Numbered from the stretch's first letter, positions 31,137 to 40,418 are shown. The stretch: DNA of 64,000 bases from Lysobacteraceae bacterium NML07-0707 (GCA_002798295.1 NWQT01000011.1:1-64000), one strand, 5' to 3'. Numbers and translations: made by a program. Notes: a model not told the origin generated them from the sequence alone.

Positions 31137-32150
31137 ATGGACACTGCCCTGAAACAGCGCCTGATTGGCGCCGCCGTACTCACTGGCCTTGCCGTGGTTT
31201 TTTTGCCGATGCTGTTTGAATCCTCAACACTGTCCGAGCGCGAGGTGACTGATATCCCGATGGATGTGCCGCCCGCGCCCAAGGACGGCTTTGAAACCCG
31301 CGAGCTGCCGCTGACAGGCCCGGCCGCTGTCCCCGAAGGCGGAGTGATGGGCATGGGCGAGGCGCCGCCAGCGCCGGTGAAAGTGGATGCGCAGGCGCAA
31401 GAAACGCCGCCTGCGCCGCCGCCCAGCCCGGCCACGGCCGCAGGTGACTATGCGGTGAATTTCGGCAGCTATGCCAGCCGTGCCGATGCTGACCGGATTG
31501 TGGCTGCCCTGGCCGGTTTGCAGCTGGGCGCCGTGATTGATCCGGTCACGCTAGACGGAAAAAATGCCTGGCGGGTATATATCGGCCCTTATGCCAGCCG
31601 CGCCGATGCCGAACAAGCGCGGATTCGCGCACTGACACTTGGCAATAATGCGCGCGCCACGGTGGTGATGCGTGATGCCGAGCCAGTGCCAACGGCCAGC
31701 CCCAGGCCGGTGGCAGCCCCCGTACAAGCTGCACAAACCACGCCCGCCCCGGCAGCCGCTGCTGAACGTCCGGCCGTGACAGAAAGCAAGCCTGCCCAGC
31801 CCGCACGCCCGGCGGCGACAGAAAACAAGCCTGCCGCACAGGCCAGGGCAGAAGCTGTGCCCCAACCGCGGGCAACAGCGCCTGCGCCGGCGGCGCCGAA
31901 ACCGGCTGCCAGCAGTACCGGCTTTGCCGTGCAACTGGGGGCTTTTGCCAATGCCGCCGATGCCCGGGCGCTGCGTGATCGCGCCCGTGCAGCGGGGTTT
32001 TCGGCGATTACCGAAACCGTGCGCACCGACAGGGGCACGCTCACGCGCGTGCGTCTTGGGCCTGTGGCCGACCGTGCAGCCGCCGAGCGCATCCAGGCGC
32101 AGGCGCGCAGCAAGCTGGGGGTGGACGGCATGGTGCGCGCTCATCCCTGA
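31137..32150 (+). CDS. dedD: SPOR-domain cell-division protein (DedD-like)
   Basis: A 337-aa protein with a short cytoplasmic start MDTALKQRLIGA, one membrane helix (AAVLTGLAVVFLPMLF) and a Pro/Ala-rich periplasmic linker. It has two SPOR repeats: YAVNFGSYASRADADRIVAAL at about 105-185 and FAVQLGAFANAADARALRDRAR at about 263-337. SPOR domains bind denuded peptidoglycan at the septum. E. coli DedD has a single SPOR domain, so the tandem arrangement is of note. ATG 31137 gives the canonical DedD N-terminus. It lies between folC and purF, with no cvpA. Confidence 0.88.
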   Translation: MDTALKQRLIGAAVLTGLAVVFLPMLFESSTLSEREVTDIPMDVPPAPKDGFETRELPLTGPAAVPEGGVMGMGEAPPAPVKVDAQAQETPPAPPPSPATAAGDYAVNFGSYASRADADRIVAALAGLQLGAVIDPVTLDGKNAWRVYIGPYASRADAEQARIRALTLGNNARATVVMRDAEPVPTASPRPVAAPVQAAQTTPAPAAAAERPAVTESKPAQPARPAATENKPAAQARAEAVPQPRATAPAPAAPKPAASSTGFAVQLGAFANAADARALRDRARAAGFSAITETVRTDRGTLTRVRLGPVADRAAAERIQAQARSKLGVDGMVRAHP

Positions 32151-32232
32151 AACATCTGTTATCCACCCCGTTTTGCGCCAGCGCTGATGGCGCGCTTTCC
32201 AATCTCACAGTTTTCCCCGGAGCCAATATTCC

Positions 32233-33699
32233 ATGTGCGGCATTATCGGTATCGTCAGTCCCAACGAAGTGGCAGCCCGTTTGTATGACGGCCTGACTGT
32301 TTTGCAGCATCGCGGTCAGGATGCGGCCGGCATCGCCACCAGTAACGGACAGCAATTGCGCGTGGAAAAAGGCAATGGCCTGGTCAGTGATGTGTTCGAC
32401 GAGAATATGATGTCGTTGCTCAAAGGTGGTATCGGCATCGCCCATTGTCGCTATCCCACTGCCGGCAGCGAGGGCAGTGACGAGGCGCAACCGTTCTACG
32501 TCAACTCGCCCTACGGCATTGCGCTGGCGCATAACGGCAACCTGATCAATACCGAAGCACTGCGTCGCGAGGTGTTTGAACAAGACCGCCGCAGCGTCAA
32601 TACCCAGTCCGATTCCGAAGTTTTGCTGAACGTGTTTGCACACGAGCTGGCATCGCAGCCGCGGCTGGACGCGGAAGCGGCATTCCGGGCGGTGGAGGGC
32701 GTGATGCGCCGCGCCAAGGGCGGCTTTGCCGTGCTGTGCATGGTGATGGGGCTGGGGCTGGTGGCCTTCCGTGACCCCAATGCGATCCGGCCATTGGTGC
32801 TGGGCAAGCGCAGCACGCCCGATGGCGATGAGTACGCACTGGCCTCGGAGTCGGTGGCGCTGGATCTGACCGGCTTTGAGCGCGTGCGCGATATCGAGCC
32901 GGGCGAAGCGGTGGTGATCAGCAATGACCGCCAGCTGCATGCACGCATCGTGGCCGACAACATCCTGCCGCGGCCGTGCATTTTCGAGCATGTGTATTTC
33001 GCCCGTCCGGATTCGATGATTGACAATATCTCGGTACACAAGGCGCGGATGCGCATGGGCGTGGCGCTGGGCGAGAAAATCCTGCGCGAGCGTCCTGACC
33101 ACGACATCGATACGGTGATTCCGATTCCCGATACCAGCCGCGATGCGGCGCTGGAGCTGGCCAATGTGCTGGGCGTGAAATACCGCGAAGGTTTCATCAA
33201 GAACCGCTATGTGGGGCGCACCTTCATCATGCCCGGGCAGGGTGCACGCGCCAAATCAGTGCGCCGCAAGCTCAACCCGATTCCGCTGGAGTTCCGCAAC
33301 CGCGTGGTGCTGCTGGTGGACGATTCCATCGTGCGCGGCACTACCAGCCATCAAATCGTGCAGATGGCGCGCGAGGCCGGCGCCAAAAAGGTGTATCTGG
33401 CCTCGGCCGCGCCGCCAGTGCGCTATCCCAATATCTACGGCATCGACATGCCCACCGCCGAGGAGCTGATTGCCCATGGCCGCAGTGTTGCCGAAGTGGA
33501 AAAGCTCATTGGTTGCGACTGGCTGATTTATCAGGATCTGCAAGACCTGGAAACGGCCGTGGCCGGCCCCAAACACCCCGGCATGAAGTTCGACACCTCG
33601 TGTTTTTCCGGCGAATACGTCACCGGCGTTGCTGATGGCTACTTTGAATCGCTCAAGTCCCAGCGCTCGGACGCGGCCAAGGAAAAACGCAGATCCTGA
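32233..33699 (+). CDS. purF: Amidophosphoribosyltransferase
   Basis: A 488-aa enzyme for the first step of purine synthesis, which transfers glutamine nitrogen to PRPP. The N-terminal nucleophile Cys2 is in MCGIIGIVS, with HRGQDAAGI and AHNGNLIN of the glutaminase domain. The PRPP-binding loop reads [18 protein letters not shown], preceded by [14 protein letters not shown]. Length matches the proteobacterial enzyme. The stop (33697-33699) touches the stop codon of the gene on the other strand, with no room for an intergenic terminator. Confidence 0.97.
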   Translation: MCGIIGIVSPNEVAARLYDGLTVLQHRGQDAAGIATSNGQQLRVEKGNGLVSDVFDENMMSLLKGGIGIAHCRYPTAGSEGSDEAQPFYVNSPYGIALAHNGNLINTEALRREVFEQDRRSVNTQSDSEVLLNVFAHELASQPRLDAEAAFRAVEGVMRRAKGGFAVLCMVMGLGLVAFRDPNAIRPLVLGKRSTPDGDEYALASESVALDLTGFERVRDIEPGEAVVISNDRQLHARIVADNILPRPCIFEHVYFARPDSMIDNISVHKARMRMGVALGEKILRERPDHDIDTVIPIPDTSRDAALELANVLGVKYREGFIKNRYVGRTFIMPGQGARAKSVRRKLNPIPLEFRNRVVLLVDDSIVRGTTSHQIVQMAREAGAKKVYLASAAPPVRYPNIYGIDMPTAEELIAHGRSVAEVEKLIGCDWLIYQDLQDLETAVAGPKHPGMKFDTSCFSGEYVTGVADGYFESLKSQRSDAAKEKRRS

Positions 33700-34242
33700 C
33701 TATTGAGCCTCTTCCATCATGGTGGGATCTTGTTTTGTGGATGCCTGCTTTGCCTCTTTTTCTCTCAACTCGGACAGCGTTGGCCGAGGCGTATAGGTGC
33801 TTTGTGCCTGCTTGATGCAGGCCTTCAGTGTGTGGCTTTGCGGCGCATTTTGTGCAAGACACTGAGCATATTGTTGTCCAAGGACAACGAGTGGGTCTGA
33901 CTGCCCGGCACAGCGGAACATTTCCCCGGTCATTTTTGTCTTGGCCAACTGGTGCATACGCTCACGATTGCCGGCAATGGCATAAGCGTCATAATGGTCG
34001 GTAGCCGTTATCAGGCTCAGGACAAAATCCAGAGATACCCACTTTCGCACAGGGTCGCAGGGGGTGGGATAAGCCGGAGCCTCGTTCAGATAATGCATGT
34101 GTTTCTGAATCTGGGCAAGGTGAATATCAGCCACACCGCCACGCGCCTTGAGGGTCAGCCAGTGCCAGCCCAATACGCCTGCAAGTAATCCTGTTGAAAA
34201 AATCAGGATATATGACAAAAATTTCCAGGCTCTTCGCTTCAT
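33700..34242 (-). CDS. Membrane-anchored protein of unknown function
   Basis: A 180-aa protein with an N-terminal membrane anchor or signal (FLSYILIFSTGLLAGVLGWHWLTL) and a periplasmic part with four Cys (PTPCDPVRKW, FRCAGQ, AQCLAQ, KACIKQ). The C-terminus is charged and helical. ATG 34242 (MKRRAWKFL) lies 8 nt after the stop of the upstream gene, so the two are an operon. Sequence here is visibly AT-richer than its neighbours. No family is recognised. The four cysteines suggest a disulfide-bonded periplasmic protein, such as an immunity or inhibitor protein, but that is only a guess. Confidence 0.65.
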   Translation of the reverse strand: MKRRAWKFLSYILIFSTGLLAGVLGWHWLTLKARGGVADIHLAQIQKHMHYLNEAPAYPTPCDPVRKWVSLDFVLSLITATDHYDAYAIAGNRERMHQLAKTKMTGEMFRCAGQSDPLVVLGQQYAQCLAQNAPQSHTLKACIKQAQSTYTPRPTLSELREKEAKQASTKQDPTMMEEAQ

Positions 34243-34250
34243 GAGGATTC

Positions 34251-35194
34251 TCAATATGACCGAACCGTACAACGCATGATGCCATTATGGGATGAGCAGC
34301 TTACACTCTGCCGACCGCCACCACGGCTCCCGGGCATGGGTGTCCAGGTAAACCAGCCGGTTTGCGGATTGTCTTTGCTGACAGACAGCCCATAGCCATT
34401 TTTATTGGGGAGCGAGTCCCATTCCTCAAGCGGCTTGCCATTTATATCCTTTGCGCTGTCACGAAGTGTGCGTGCAGCACCGGGGAGCATGATGTTTATC
34501 TGGAAGCAAGCAGAGTCGCCATTGTCAAAAATGATGCAGCCTCCAGAGCCTCGCCCGTACATGTGGCCGAGGATGCTCCATAATGACGTTAGAAAGCTTT
34601 TTGATATTTCATTGTTTCTATAGCCTGGGTTGTTCGCCACAAGCGCTGCATTAAGCATGGCATCAACAATGCCGATTTTTTGTTGGGCATCTGCAAAGCT
34701 TGAAAAATATCCATTTTCGGGTCTGATTACGACAAAATTGCGTGATATCCTGATGATGGCTTCGAACTGCAAGCGCTCACCATGGGTTGGCTCCCGGACT
34801 TCAATATGCATTCCAGTATTAAGCCGGGCTGCCAGCGATGGTGTCACATTTTGATGTGATGTCACGGCCATGGATATAGATTGGGCAACAAGCATATTGC
34901 CGGAGAAGCGGGGGCTGCTGGCAGTCCTAGTGGGCGTTGACCAGGGCGGGGCGCTTCTGGATGACGTCTGGGATAGATAATGACGTACTTGAATCGAGTG
35001 GACTCGAAATTGCCCACGGCATAAATTGCAGGATGCGTGGCACTGCCGTGCATGTTTACTGCGGCCTGTTGAAATTGAAGTTCGCTCTGGCAGGTATTGC
35101 ATACAATCCAGCGACCTTCATCCCAAGTGCTTGCGTATGACTTTGCCGACCAGCTCGTGAAGCAGGCAAATAGCAAGATGAATATAATTCGCAT
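34251..35194 (-). pseudogene. Secreted protein of unknown function, interrupted by a frameshift
   Basis: The first part starts at ATG 35194, with GGAG 6 nt upstream. It encodes a signal peptide (MRIIFILLFACFTSWSAKSYA) and TWDEGRWIVCNTCQSELQFQQAAV up to about FKYVII. That frame ends soon after in low-complexity Pro/Arg sequence and a stop. A second frame, shifted by one base, carries on from about 34980 to 34251 with protein-like sequence (NMLVAQSISMAV, HIEVREPTHGERLQFEAIIRI, GYGLSVSKDNPQTGWFTWTPMPG) ending RCTVRSY. Together they would form one exported protein of about 310 aa. The break may be a real mutation or a sequencing error. It is followed 8 nt later by the membrane-anchored gene. Confidence 0.6.
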
Positions 35195-35252
35195 GACTCC
35201 CCCCCATCTATCTGATTGTAGATGGCTTTCTTCTTAAAATTTTTTTTGTCTA

Positions 35253-36068
35253 ATGTCAAGTGTTTATCAGGCCGCCGCGGCGGTGCTTGCCACTGCCGGT
35301 GTGGAGGAAAAACCGGCCGCCGCACGTGCCATGGCGGCGGCATTTCGTGCAGGGCAGCTTGCCATTGATGAAAACGCCCCGGTACCCGACGCCATCGGTA
35401 TGCCGGGGCGGCCTGCCAAGCCACGGCTGGTGCACCCGCGTGAGCTGCCACGGCGCGGCTTTGGCTCACTGGCCGGACGTGCGGCCTTCATTCATGCGGT
35501 GGCGCATATCGAGTTCAACGCCATTGATCTGGCTTGCGATGCGGTTTACCGCTTTCGCGGCCTGCCGCCGCAGTTCTATGCCGATTGGGTGCAGGTGGCC
35601 GATGACGAGGCGCGGCATTTTGTGATGATGCGTGCGCGGCTCAACGACCTGGGTTTTGATTACGGCGATTTCGATGCCCATAACGGCCTGTGGGAAATGG
35701 CCGAAAAAACCGCCCACGACGGCCTGGCACGCATGGCGCTGGTGCCGCGTGTGCTGGAGGCACGCGGGCTGGATGTCACTCCGGGGATGATCGAAAAATT
35801 GAAGTCCCTGGGCGATACCCAAACCGCTGCCTGCCTTGAAATCATCCTGCGCGAGGAAATTGCCCATGTCGCCGCAGGCTCGCGCTGGTATCGCTGGTAT
35901 TGCCAGCGTGCCGGCGTGGAACCGCGCAGCCGCTTCCGCGAGCTGCTGCACCAATATGCCAGCGGCGTGCTGCACGGCCCATTCAATATGGAAGCACGGC
36001 TGATGGCCGGTTTTGATGCCGACGAGCTGCAATCGCTGTGCGATGCCGCTGAAGCGGCTTCTGCCTGA
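35253..36068 (+). CDS. DUF455 ferritin-like di-iron protein
   Basis: A 271-aa protein resembling the DUF455 / MiaE-like ferritin superfamily. It has the motifs IHAVAHIEFNAIDLACDAVYRF, VADDEARHFVMMRARL (ExxH) and ILREEIAHVAAGSRWY (second ExxH-like), which would bind a carboxylate-bridged di-iron centre. The family often sits near rhodanese or tRNA-modification genes, but its substrate is unknown. The start at 35253 has no clear Shine-Dalgarno sequence. It is divergent from the secreted gene (58 bp apart) and ends 2 nt before lpxH on the other strand. Confidence 0.85.
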   Translation: MSSVYQAAAAVLATAGVEEKPAAARAMAAAFRAGQLAIDENAPVPDAIGMPGRPAKPRLVHPRELPRRGFGSLAGRAAFIHAVAHIEFNAIDLACDAVYRFRGLPPQFYADWVQVADDEARHFVMMRARLNDLGFDYGDFDAHNGLWEMAEKTAHDGLARMALVPRVLEARGLDVTPGMIEKLKSLGDTQTAACLEIILREEIAHVAAGSRWYRWYCQRAGVEPRSRFRELLHQYASGVLHGPFNMEARLMAGFDADELQSLCDAAEAASA

Positions 36069-36070
36069 GC

Positions 36071-36799
36071 TTAGCCAAACGGCAGCAGTTGCAGTTGCCC
36101 GCCTGTAGCGCGGGCATAAAAGAAGCCTTCGCCATACCAGTCGCCCAGCACGATGCGCTGGCGGCCTTGGCCTTCGTCATGGATGGCCGGGCGGTGGGTA
36201 TGGCCGTGAATCATGTGGGGGATGCCAAAGCGCTCGAAACTGGCCGTCACGGTGGCTGGACTGACATCGGTAATCGCCTCGGCGCTGCCATGGGTTTGTA
36301 GCTCGCCATAACGGGCGCGGCTGGCCTGGCGTGCCTGCTGGGCAAATGCCAGACGTGCAGCCAGCGGCTGGGCAAGGAAATTTGCCTGCCAGGCCGGGTT
36401 GCGGCTCATGGCGCGGAATTGCTGGTAGGCCGTATCGTCGGTGCACAGCAAGTCGCCATGTCCCAGCAAGATGGGCATGCCTTGTACCATAATCACCGCC
36501 GGGTCGGGCAGCAGGCGCATCCGGCAACGTCGGGCGTAATCTTCGCCCAGCAGGAAATCACGGTTGCCGTGGATGAAATACAGCGCCGTGCCACGCGCAG
36601 CAGTTTGCTGCAATAGTTCGGCCACTTCTGCACCGGTAGCGCTGGGGTCGTCGTCGCCTACCCAGGCTTCGAACAAGTCCCCCAGGATATAAAGCGCGCG
36701 GGCATGGGACGCTTCTTCATGCAGAAAACGGCGAAATAGCGCCGTGGTTTCGGGGCGGGCATCTTCCAGATGCAGGTCGGAAATGAAGAAAGAAGTCAT
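36071..36799 (-). CDS. lpxH: UDP-2,3-diacylglucosamine hydrolase
   Basis: A 242-aa metallophosphoesterase of lipid A synthesis that cleaves UDP-2,3-diacylglucosamine to lipid X at the inner membrane. The metal-binding signatures are FISDLHLED (N-terminus), ILGDLFEAWVGDD, FIHGNRDFLLG, LLGHGDLLCTDD and MIHGHTHRP. ATG 36799 (MTSFFISDLHL) is the family start; the frame is open upstream but not conserved there. The tracrRNA terminator at 36865-36895 lies upstream on the same strand. Confidence 0.95.
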   Translation of the reverse strand: MTSFFISDLHLEDARPETTALFRRFLHEEASHARALYILGDLFEAWVGDDDPSATGAEVAELLQQTAARGTALYFIHGNRDFLLGEDYARRCRMRLLPDPAVIMVQGMPILLGHGDLLCTDDTAYQQFRAMSRNPAWQANFLAQPLAARLAFAQQARQASRARYGELQTHGSAEAITDVSPATVTASFERFGIPHMIHGHTHRPAIHDEGQGRQRIVLGDWYGEGFFYARATGGQLQLLPFG

Positions 36800-36864
36800 A
36801 GTGTTCGATTGTGATGGTTCAAGCAGAGCGTGGCCGCGAAGTAGTGGCTCGACCCTGATACGGG

Positions 36865-36895
36865 CAAAAACAAAGGCACCGCATGCGGTGCCTTT
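36865..36895 (-). terminator. Rho-independent terminator of tracrRNA
   Basis: AAAGGCACCGC/GCGGTGCCTTT (36872-36895), followed on the minus strand by GTTTTTG. It forms the last hairpin of the tracrRNA. Confidence 0.9.
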
Positions 36896-36975
36896 CATTT
36901 GGTGCATCCAGCTTGGAAACCAAGCATCGGCTTGTTAGCGGCCAGAGCACAAATCCCAGTGAACTAGAGGTTGCA
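36866..36975 (-). ncRNA. tracrRNA of the type II-C CRISPR-Cas system
   Basis: On the minus strand 36939-36967 is an anti-repeat. Its sequence TCACTGGGATTTGTGC is exactly complementary to the CRISPR repeat, and pairing extends over repeat positions 5-32 with one mismatch (position 12) and one G-U pair (position 29). Downstream come a nexus-like hairpin GCTTGG-TTT-CCAAGC (36911-36925) and a strong terminator. The order anti-repeat, hairpin, terminator is the expected layout of a tracrRNA. The 5' end is uncertain (about 36970-36985). It is transcribed away from cas9 toward lpxH. Confidence 0.88.
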
Positions 36976-37209
36976 AACTTAACATGCTTTGGCCGGAACA
37001 TCCACACACATGCCATCTTGGGGTGAGCAGGAGTGATATGGAATTCTATAAAAAATTTCTATCCACACAGACCCCCTACTATTGAGTCGTGTGCGACTGC
37101 TGTCTATATTGGGCAGGCAGTTTGGGAGGAGATCTGGGGACTGTGCGCCAAGCTGGCCTCTTCTTTCATAAAACTCATGCAGAAATATTTGCAATGGGGA
37201 ATTGAGTTC

Positions 37210-40200
37210 ATGTCGAAAAGAAAAGCTGTTCATTACCGTTTGGCCTTGGATCTTGGCTCAACTTCGTTGGGTTGGGCTGTTCTGCGCTTGGATGCCAAAG
37301 ACCGACCCAGTGCCATCCTCAAGGCTGGCGTGCGCATCTTCAGCGATGGTCGCAACCCCAAGGATGGCGCCTCACTGGCCGTGACCCGCCGCGCCGCCCG
37401 CGCCATGCGCCGCCGGCGCGACCGCCTGCTCAAGCGCAAGGCGCGCATGATGAACAAATTGATCGCGCATGGTTTCTTTCCACAGGACGTGGTCGCGCGC
37501 AAGGCGCTTGAAGCGCTCAATCCCTACCAGTTGCGCGCCGAGGGCTTGCAGCGTGCGCTGACGCCCGGCGAATTCGCCCGCGCGCTGTTTCATATCAACC
37601 AGCGCCGTGGCTTTCAGAGCAACCGCAAGACCGACAAGAAAGACAACGAAAGTGGTGCGCTGAAAACCGCCATTTCCCAATTACGGCAGACTTTGGCCGA
37701 GAGCGGTTGCCAAACCGTGGGTGAGCTGCTGTGGCAACGCCTGCAAGCCGGCCAAGGCACGCGTGCCCGCTACCGGGAAACGCGCATCGCCACCGAGACA
37801 GGCAAGGGCAAGATCGACAAAAGCTACGACCTCTATATCGACCGCCAGATGGTGGCCGATGAGTTCGATGCGCTGTGGGCCGTGCAGGCGGCCTTCAACC
37901 CCATACTGTTCAACGAGCAAGCACGGGCCGAACTGCGCGACACCCTGCTGCATCAACGCCCGTTGCGCCCGGTCAAGCCGGGGCGCTGCACTTTGCTGCC
38001 GGAAGAAGAGCGCACTCCGCTGGCCCTGCCCAGCACGCAGCGTTTTCGCATCCTGCAAGAGGTGAATCACCTGCGAATCCTGCACCCGGACTTGCGTGAA
38101 GAAGCACTGACGCTGGATCAGCGCGATGCCATCGTGGCCTTGCTGGAGGACAGGGGAAAAGTCACGTTCCAGGCCATGCGCAGAACACTCAACCTGGGTG
38201 ATGCCGTGCAATTCAATTTGGAAGATGCCAAGCGCCGTGAACTCAAGGGCAATGCCACCACGGCGGCACTGTCGAAAAAGGAACTGTTCGGCGCTGCGTG
38301 GCGCGACTTTGACGAAACCCTGCAGGACGACATCGTGCTGCGCTTGGTCACCGAAGAAAGCGAAGCCGAACTGGTGCAATGGCTGATCGAAAACACCGGC
38401 GTGGATGAGGCACGCGCCACGGCCATTGCCAACACCGGCCTGCCTGAAGGCTACGGCAGCCTAAGCCGCAAGGCACTGGCGCGCATCGTGCCCGCGCTGC
38501 GGGCCGAGGTCATCACTTATGACAAGGCCGTGCAGGCCGCCGGCTTTGCCCATCACAGCGATTTGCGATTCAGTTTCGAGTACGACAGCGCCGATGTGGA
38601 GCAGGTGGGAGAGCGTATCGACAAAACCACCGGCGAAATCCTGCCTGTGTCTGCCTTCAAACAGTTGCCCTACTACGGCAAGGCGCTGCAACGTCACGTG
38701 GCCTTTGGCAGTGGCAACCCGCAAGACCCAGAAGAAAAACGCTACGGCAAGATCGCTAACCCCACGGTACATATCGGCCTGAACCAGCTGCGCCGCGTGG
38801 TCAACGATTTGATCCGACGTTATGGTCGGCCAACCGAAATCGTGGTAGAACTGGCGCGCGAGCTCAAGCAAAGCCGTGAGCAAAAGCTGGAGGCGCAACG
38901 CAAGCAAGCCGACAACCAAAAGCGCAATGCGCGCATTCGCGCGGAAATTGCGCCTATCTTGGGCATCAGCGAAGAGCGGGTGAAGCATGCAGACATTCAG
39001 AAATGGATCCTGTGGGAGGAGTTGAGCTTTGACGTCGCCGACCGCCGCTGCCCCTACAGCGGCGTGCAGATCAGCGCGCGCATGCTGCTCAGCGATGAGG
39101 TGGAAATCGAGCACATCCTGCCCTTCTCTCAAACGCTGGATGACAGCTTGAACAACAAAACCGTTTCCATGCGGCAAGCCAACCGCATCAAAGGCAACCG
39201 TACGCCTTGGCAGGCGCGGCAGGACTTCGAGGCGCAGGGTTGGTCGTATGAAGGCATGCTGCAACGCGCCGAACGCATGCCCCGCGCCAAGCGCTACCGC
39301 TTCGCATCCGATGGTTACGAACGCTGGTTGAAAGAAGACAAGGATTTTCTGGCTCGCGCACTGAATGACACGCGCTATCTCTCGCGCATCGCCCGGGATT
39401 ACCTCACCCTTGTCTGCCCCGGTGGTGTGCGGGTGATTCCAGGACAAATGACGGCCTTGCTGCGCGCCAAGTTCGGCTTGAATGATGTGCTTGGCCTGCA
39501 TGGCGAAAAAAACCGCAACGACCATCGCCATCATGCTGTGGATGCCTGCGTCATCGGCGTCACCGATCAAGCCTTGCTGCAACGCTTTGCCCAAGCCAGC
39601 GCCACAGCGCGCCAGCAAGGTCTAGAAAAACTCGTGGAGGATATGCCCTTGCCTTGGTTCACTTATCGCACGCATGTGGAACGCGCCATACAGAATATCT
39701 GGGTCAGCCATAAGCCTGATCATGGGCATGAAGGGGAAATGTTTGATGCAACGATCTACAGCGCATCCGGTCAAAGCCGGATGGCCGCAAAAGACAGGAA
39801 AGTTCTACCGTTCCACGCACGACCGGAACATGCACACCTGAGTCGCTATCGTGACAAAAACAACGCGCCAAAACCCTACAAAGGCTTGCTGAGCAATAGC
39901 AACTACTGTATTGAAATTACGCGGAACGAAGAACGCGGCTGGGAAGGAAAAGTTATTTCGACCTTTGATGCCTACAAGATTGAAAGAGAGCTGCTGCGCG
40001 CCTACAGAAATAAGCATGGAAAAAATGCCAAGACACTTTCCTTGCTTGACCTTCTCGGCGATCATGAATCCTCCGACGGCCAACCTTTGGTCATGCGTTT
40101 ATGCAAGGGGGACTGCATAGCTATTGGTCAAGGAAAGAAAAGAGAAGTGCTGCAAGTTTTGAAAATCAACAGCTCCGGCTCAATCACCTTTATCAAGCCC

Positions 40201-40404
40201 AACGAAACCAATATCAGCGCACGCTATCTTGCAAAACTTGCAGCACAAAAAGACCAGAAGGCCGGCAAGCTCTTTGATGAGGCGGCGTTGAATGACGTGT
40301 TTTTTCAAAAGGCTTTTTCCGCTGGAAGTTTGTTGGAAGCCAAAGCCCGCCGCGTCACCATCTCGCCCATTGGCGAGTTGCGCGACCCGGGCTTCAATGG
40401 CTGA
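37210..40404 (+). CDS. cas9: Cas9 nuclease, type II-C
   Basis: A protein of about 1064 aa, the compact size of II-C Cas9. RuvC-I is YRLALDLGSTSLGWAVL (Asp14), followed by an Arg-rich bridge helix (RRAARAMRRRRDRLLKRKAR). RuvC-II is PTEIVVELAREL (Glu547). HNH is EVEIEHILPFS (His635) with DDSLNNKT and ANRIKGNRTP; Glu634 stands where many Cas9s have Asp. RuvC-III is DHRHHAVDACVI (His775, Asp778). The C-terminal 200 residues would hold the PAM-interacting domain. All catalytic positions are present, so it looks active. The frame is open back to 37033, but GGGGAA precedes ATG 37210 and the conserved N-terminus starts there. cas1 follows after 14 nt. Confidence 0.96.
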   Translation: MSKRKAVHYRLALDLGSTSLGWAVLRLDAKDRPSAILKAGVRIFSDGRNPKDGASLAVTRRAARAMRRRRDRLLKRKARMMNKLIAHGFFPQDVVARKALEALNPYQLRAEGLQRALTPGEFARALFHINQRRGFQSNRKTDKKDNESGALKTAISQLRQTLAESGCQTVGELLWQRLQAGQGTRARYRETRIATETGKGKIDKSYDLYIDRQMVADEFDALWAVQAAFNPILFNEQARAELRDTLLHQRPLRPVKPGRCTLLPEEERTPLALPSTQRFRILQEVNHLRILHPDLREEALTLDQRDAIVALLEDRGKVTFQAMRRTLNLGDAVQFNLEDAKRRELKGNATTAALSKKELFGAAWRDFDETLQDDIVLRLVTEESEAELVQWLIENTGVDEARATAIANTGLPEGYGSLSRKALARIVPALRAEVITYDKAVQAAGFAHHSDLRFSFEYDSADVEQVGERIDKTTGEILPVSAFKQLPYYGKALQRHVAFGSGNPQDPEEKRYGKIANPTVHIGLNQLRRVVNDLIRRYGRPTEIVVELARELKQSREQKLEAQRKQADNQKRNARIRAEIAPILGISEERVKHADIQKWILWEELSFDVADRRCPYSGVQISARMLLSDEVEIEHILPFSQTLDDSLNNKTVSMRQANRIKGNRTPWQARQDFEAQGWSYEGMLQRAERMPRAKRYRFASDGYERWLKEDKDFLARALNDTRYLSRIARDYLTLVCPGGVRVIPGQMTALLRAKFGLNDVLGLHGEKNRNDHRHHAVDACVIGVTDQALLQRFAQASATARQQGLEKLVEDMPLPWFTYRTHVERAIQNIWVSHKPDHGHEGEMFDATIYSASGQSRMAAKDRKVLPFHARPEHAHLSRYRDKNNAPKPYKGLLSNSNYCIEITRNEERGWEGKVISTFDAYKIERELLRAYRNKHGKNAKTLSLLDLLGDHESSDGQPLVMRLCKGDCIAIGQGKKREVLQVLKINSSGSITFIKPNETNISARYLAKLAAQKDQKAGKLFDEAALNDVFFQKAFSAGSLLEAKARRVTISPIGELRDPGFNG

Positions 40405-40418
40405 GCAAGGGGCGTGAC

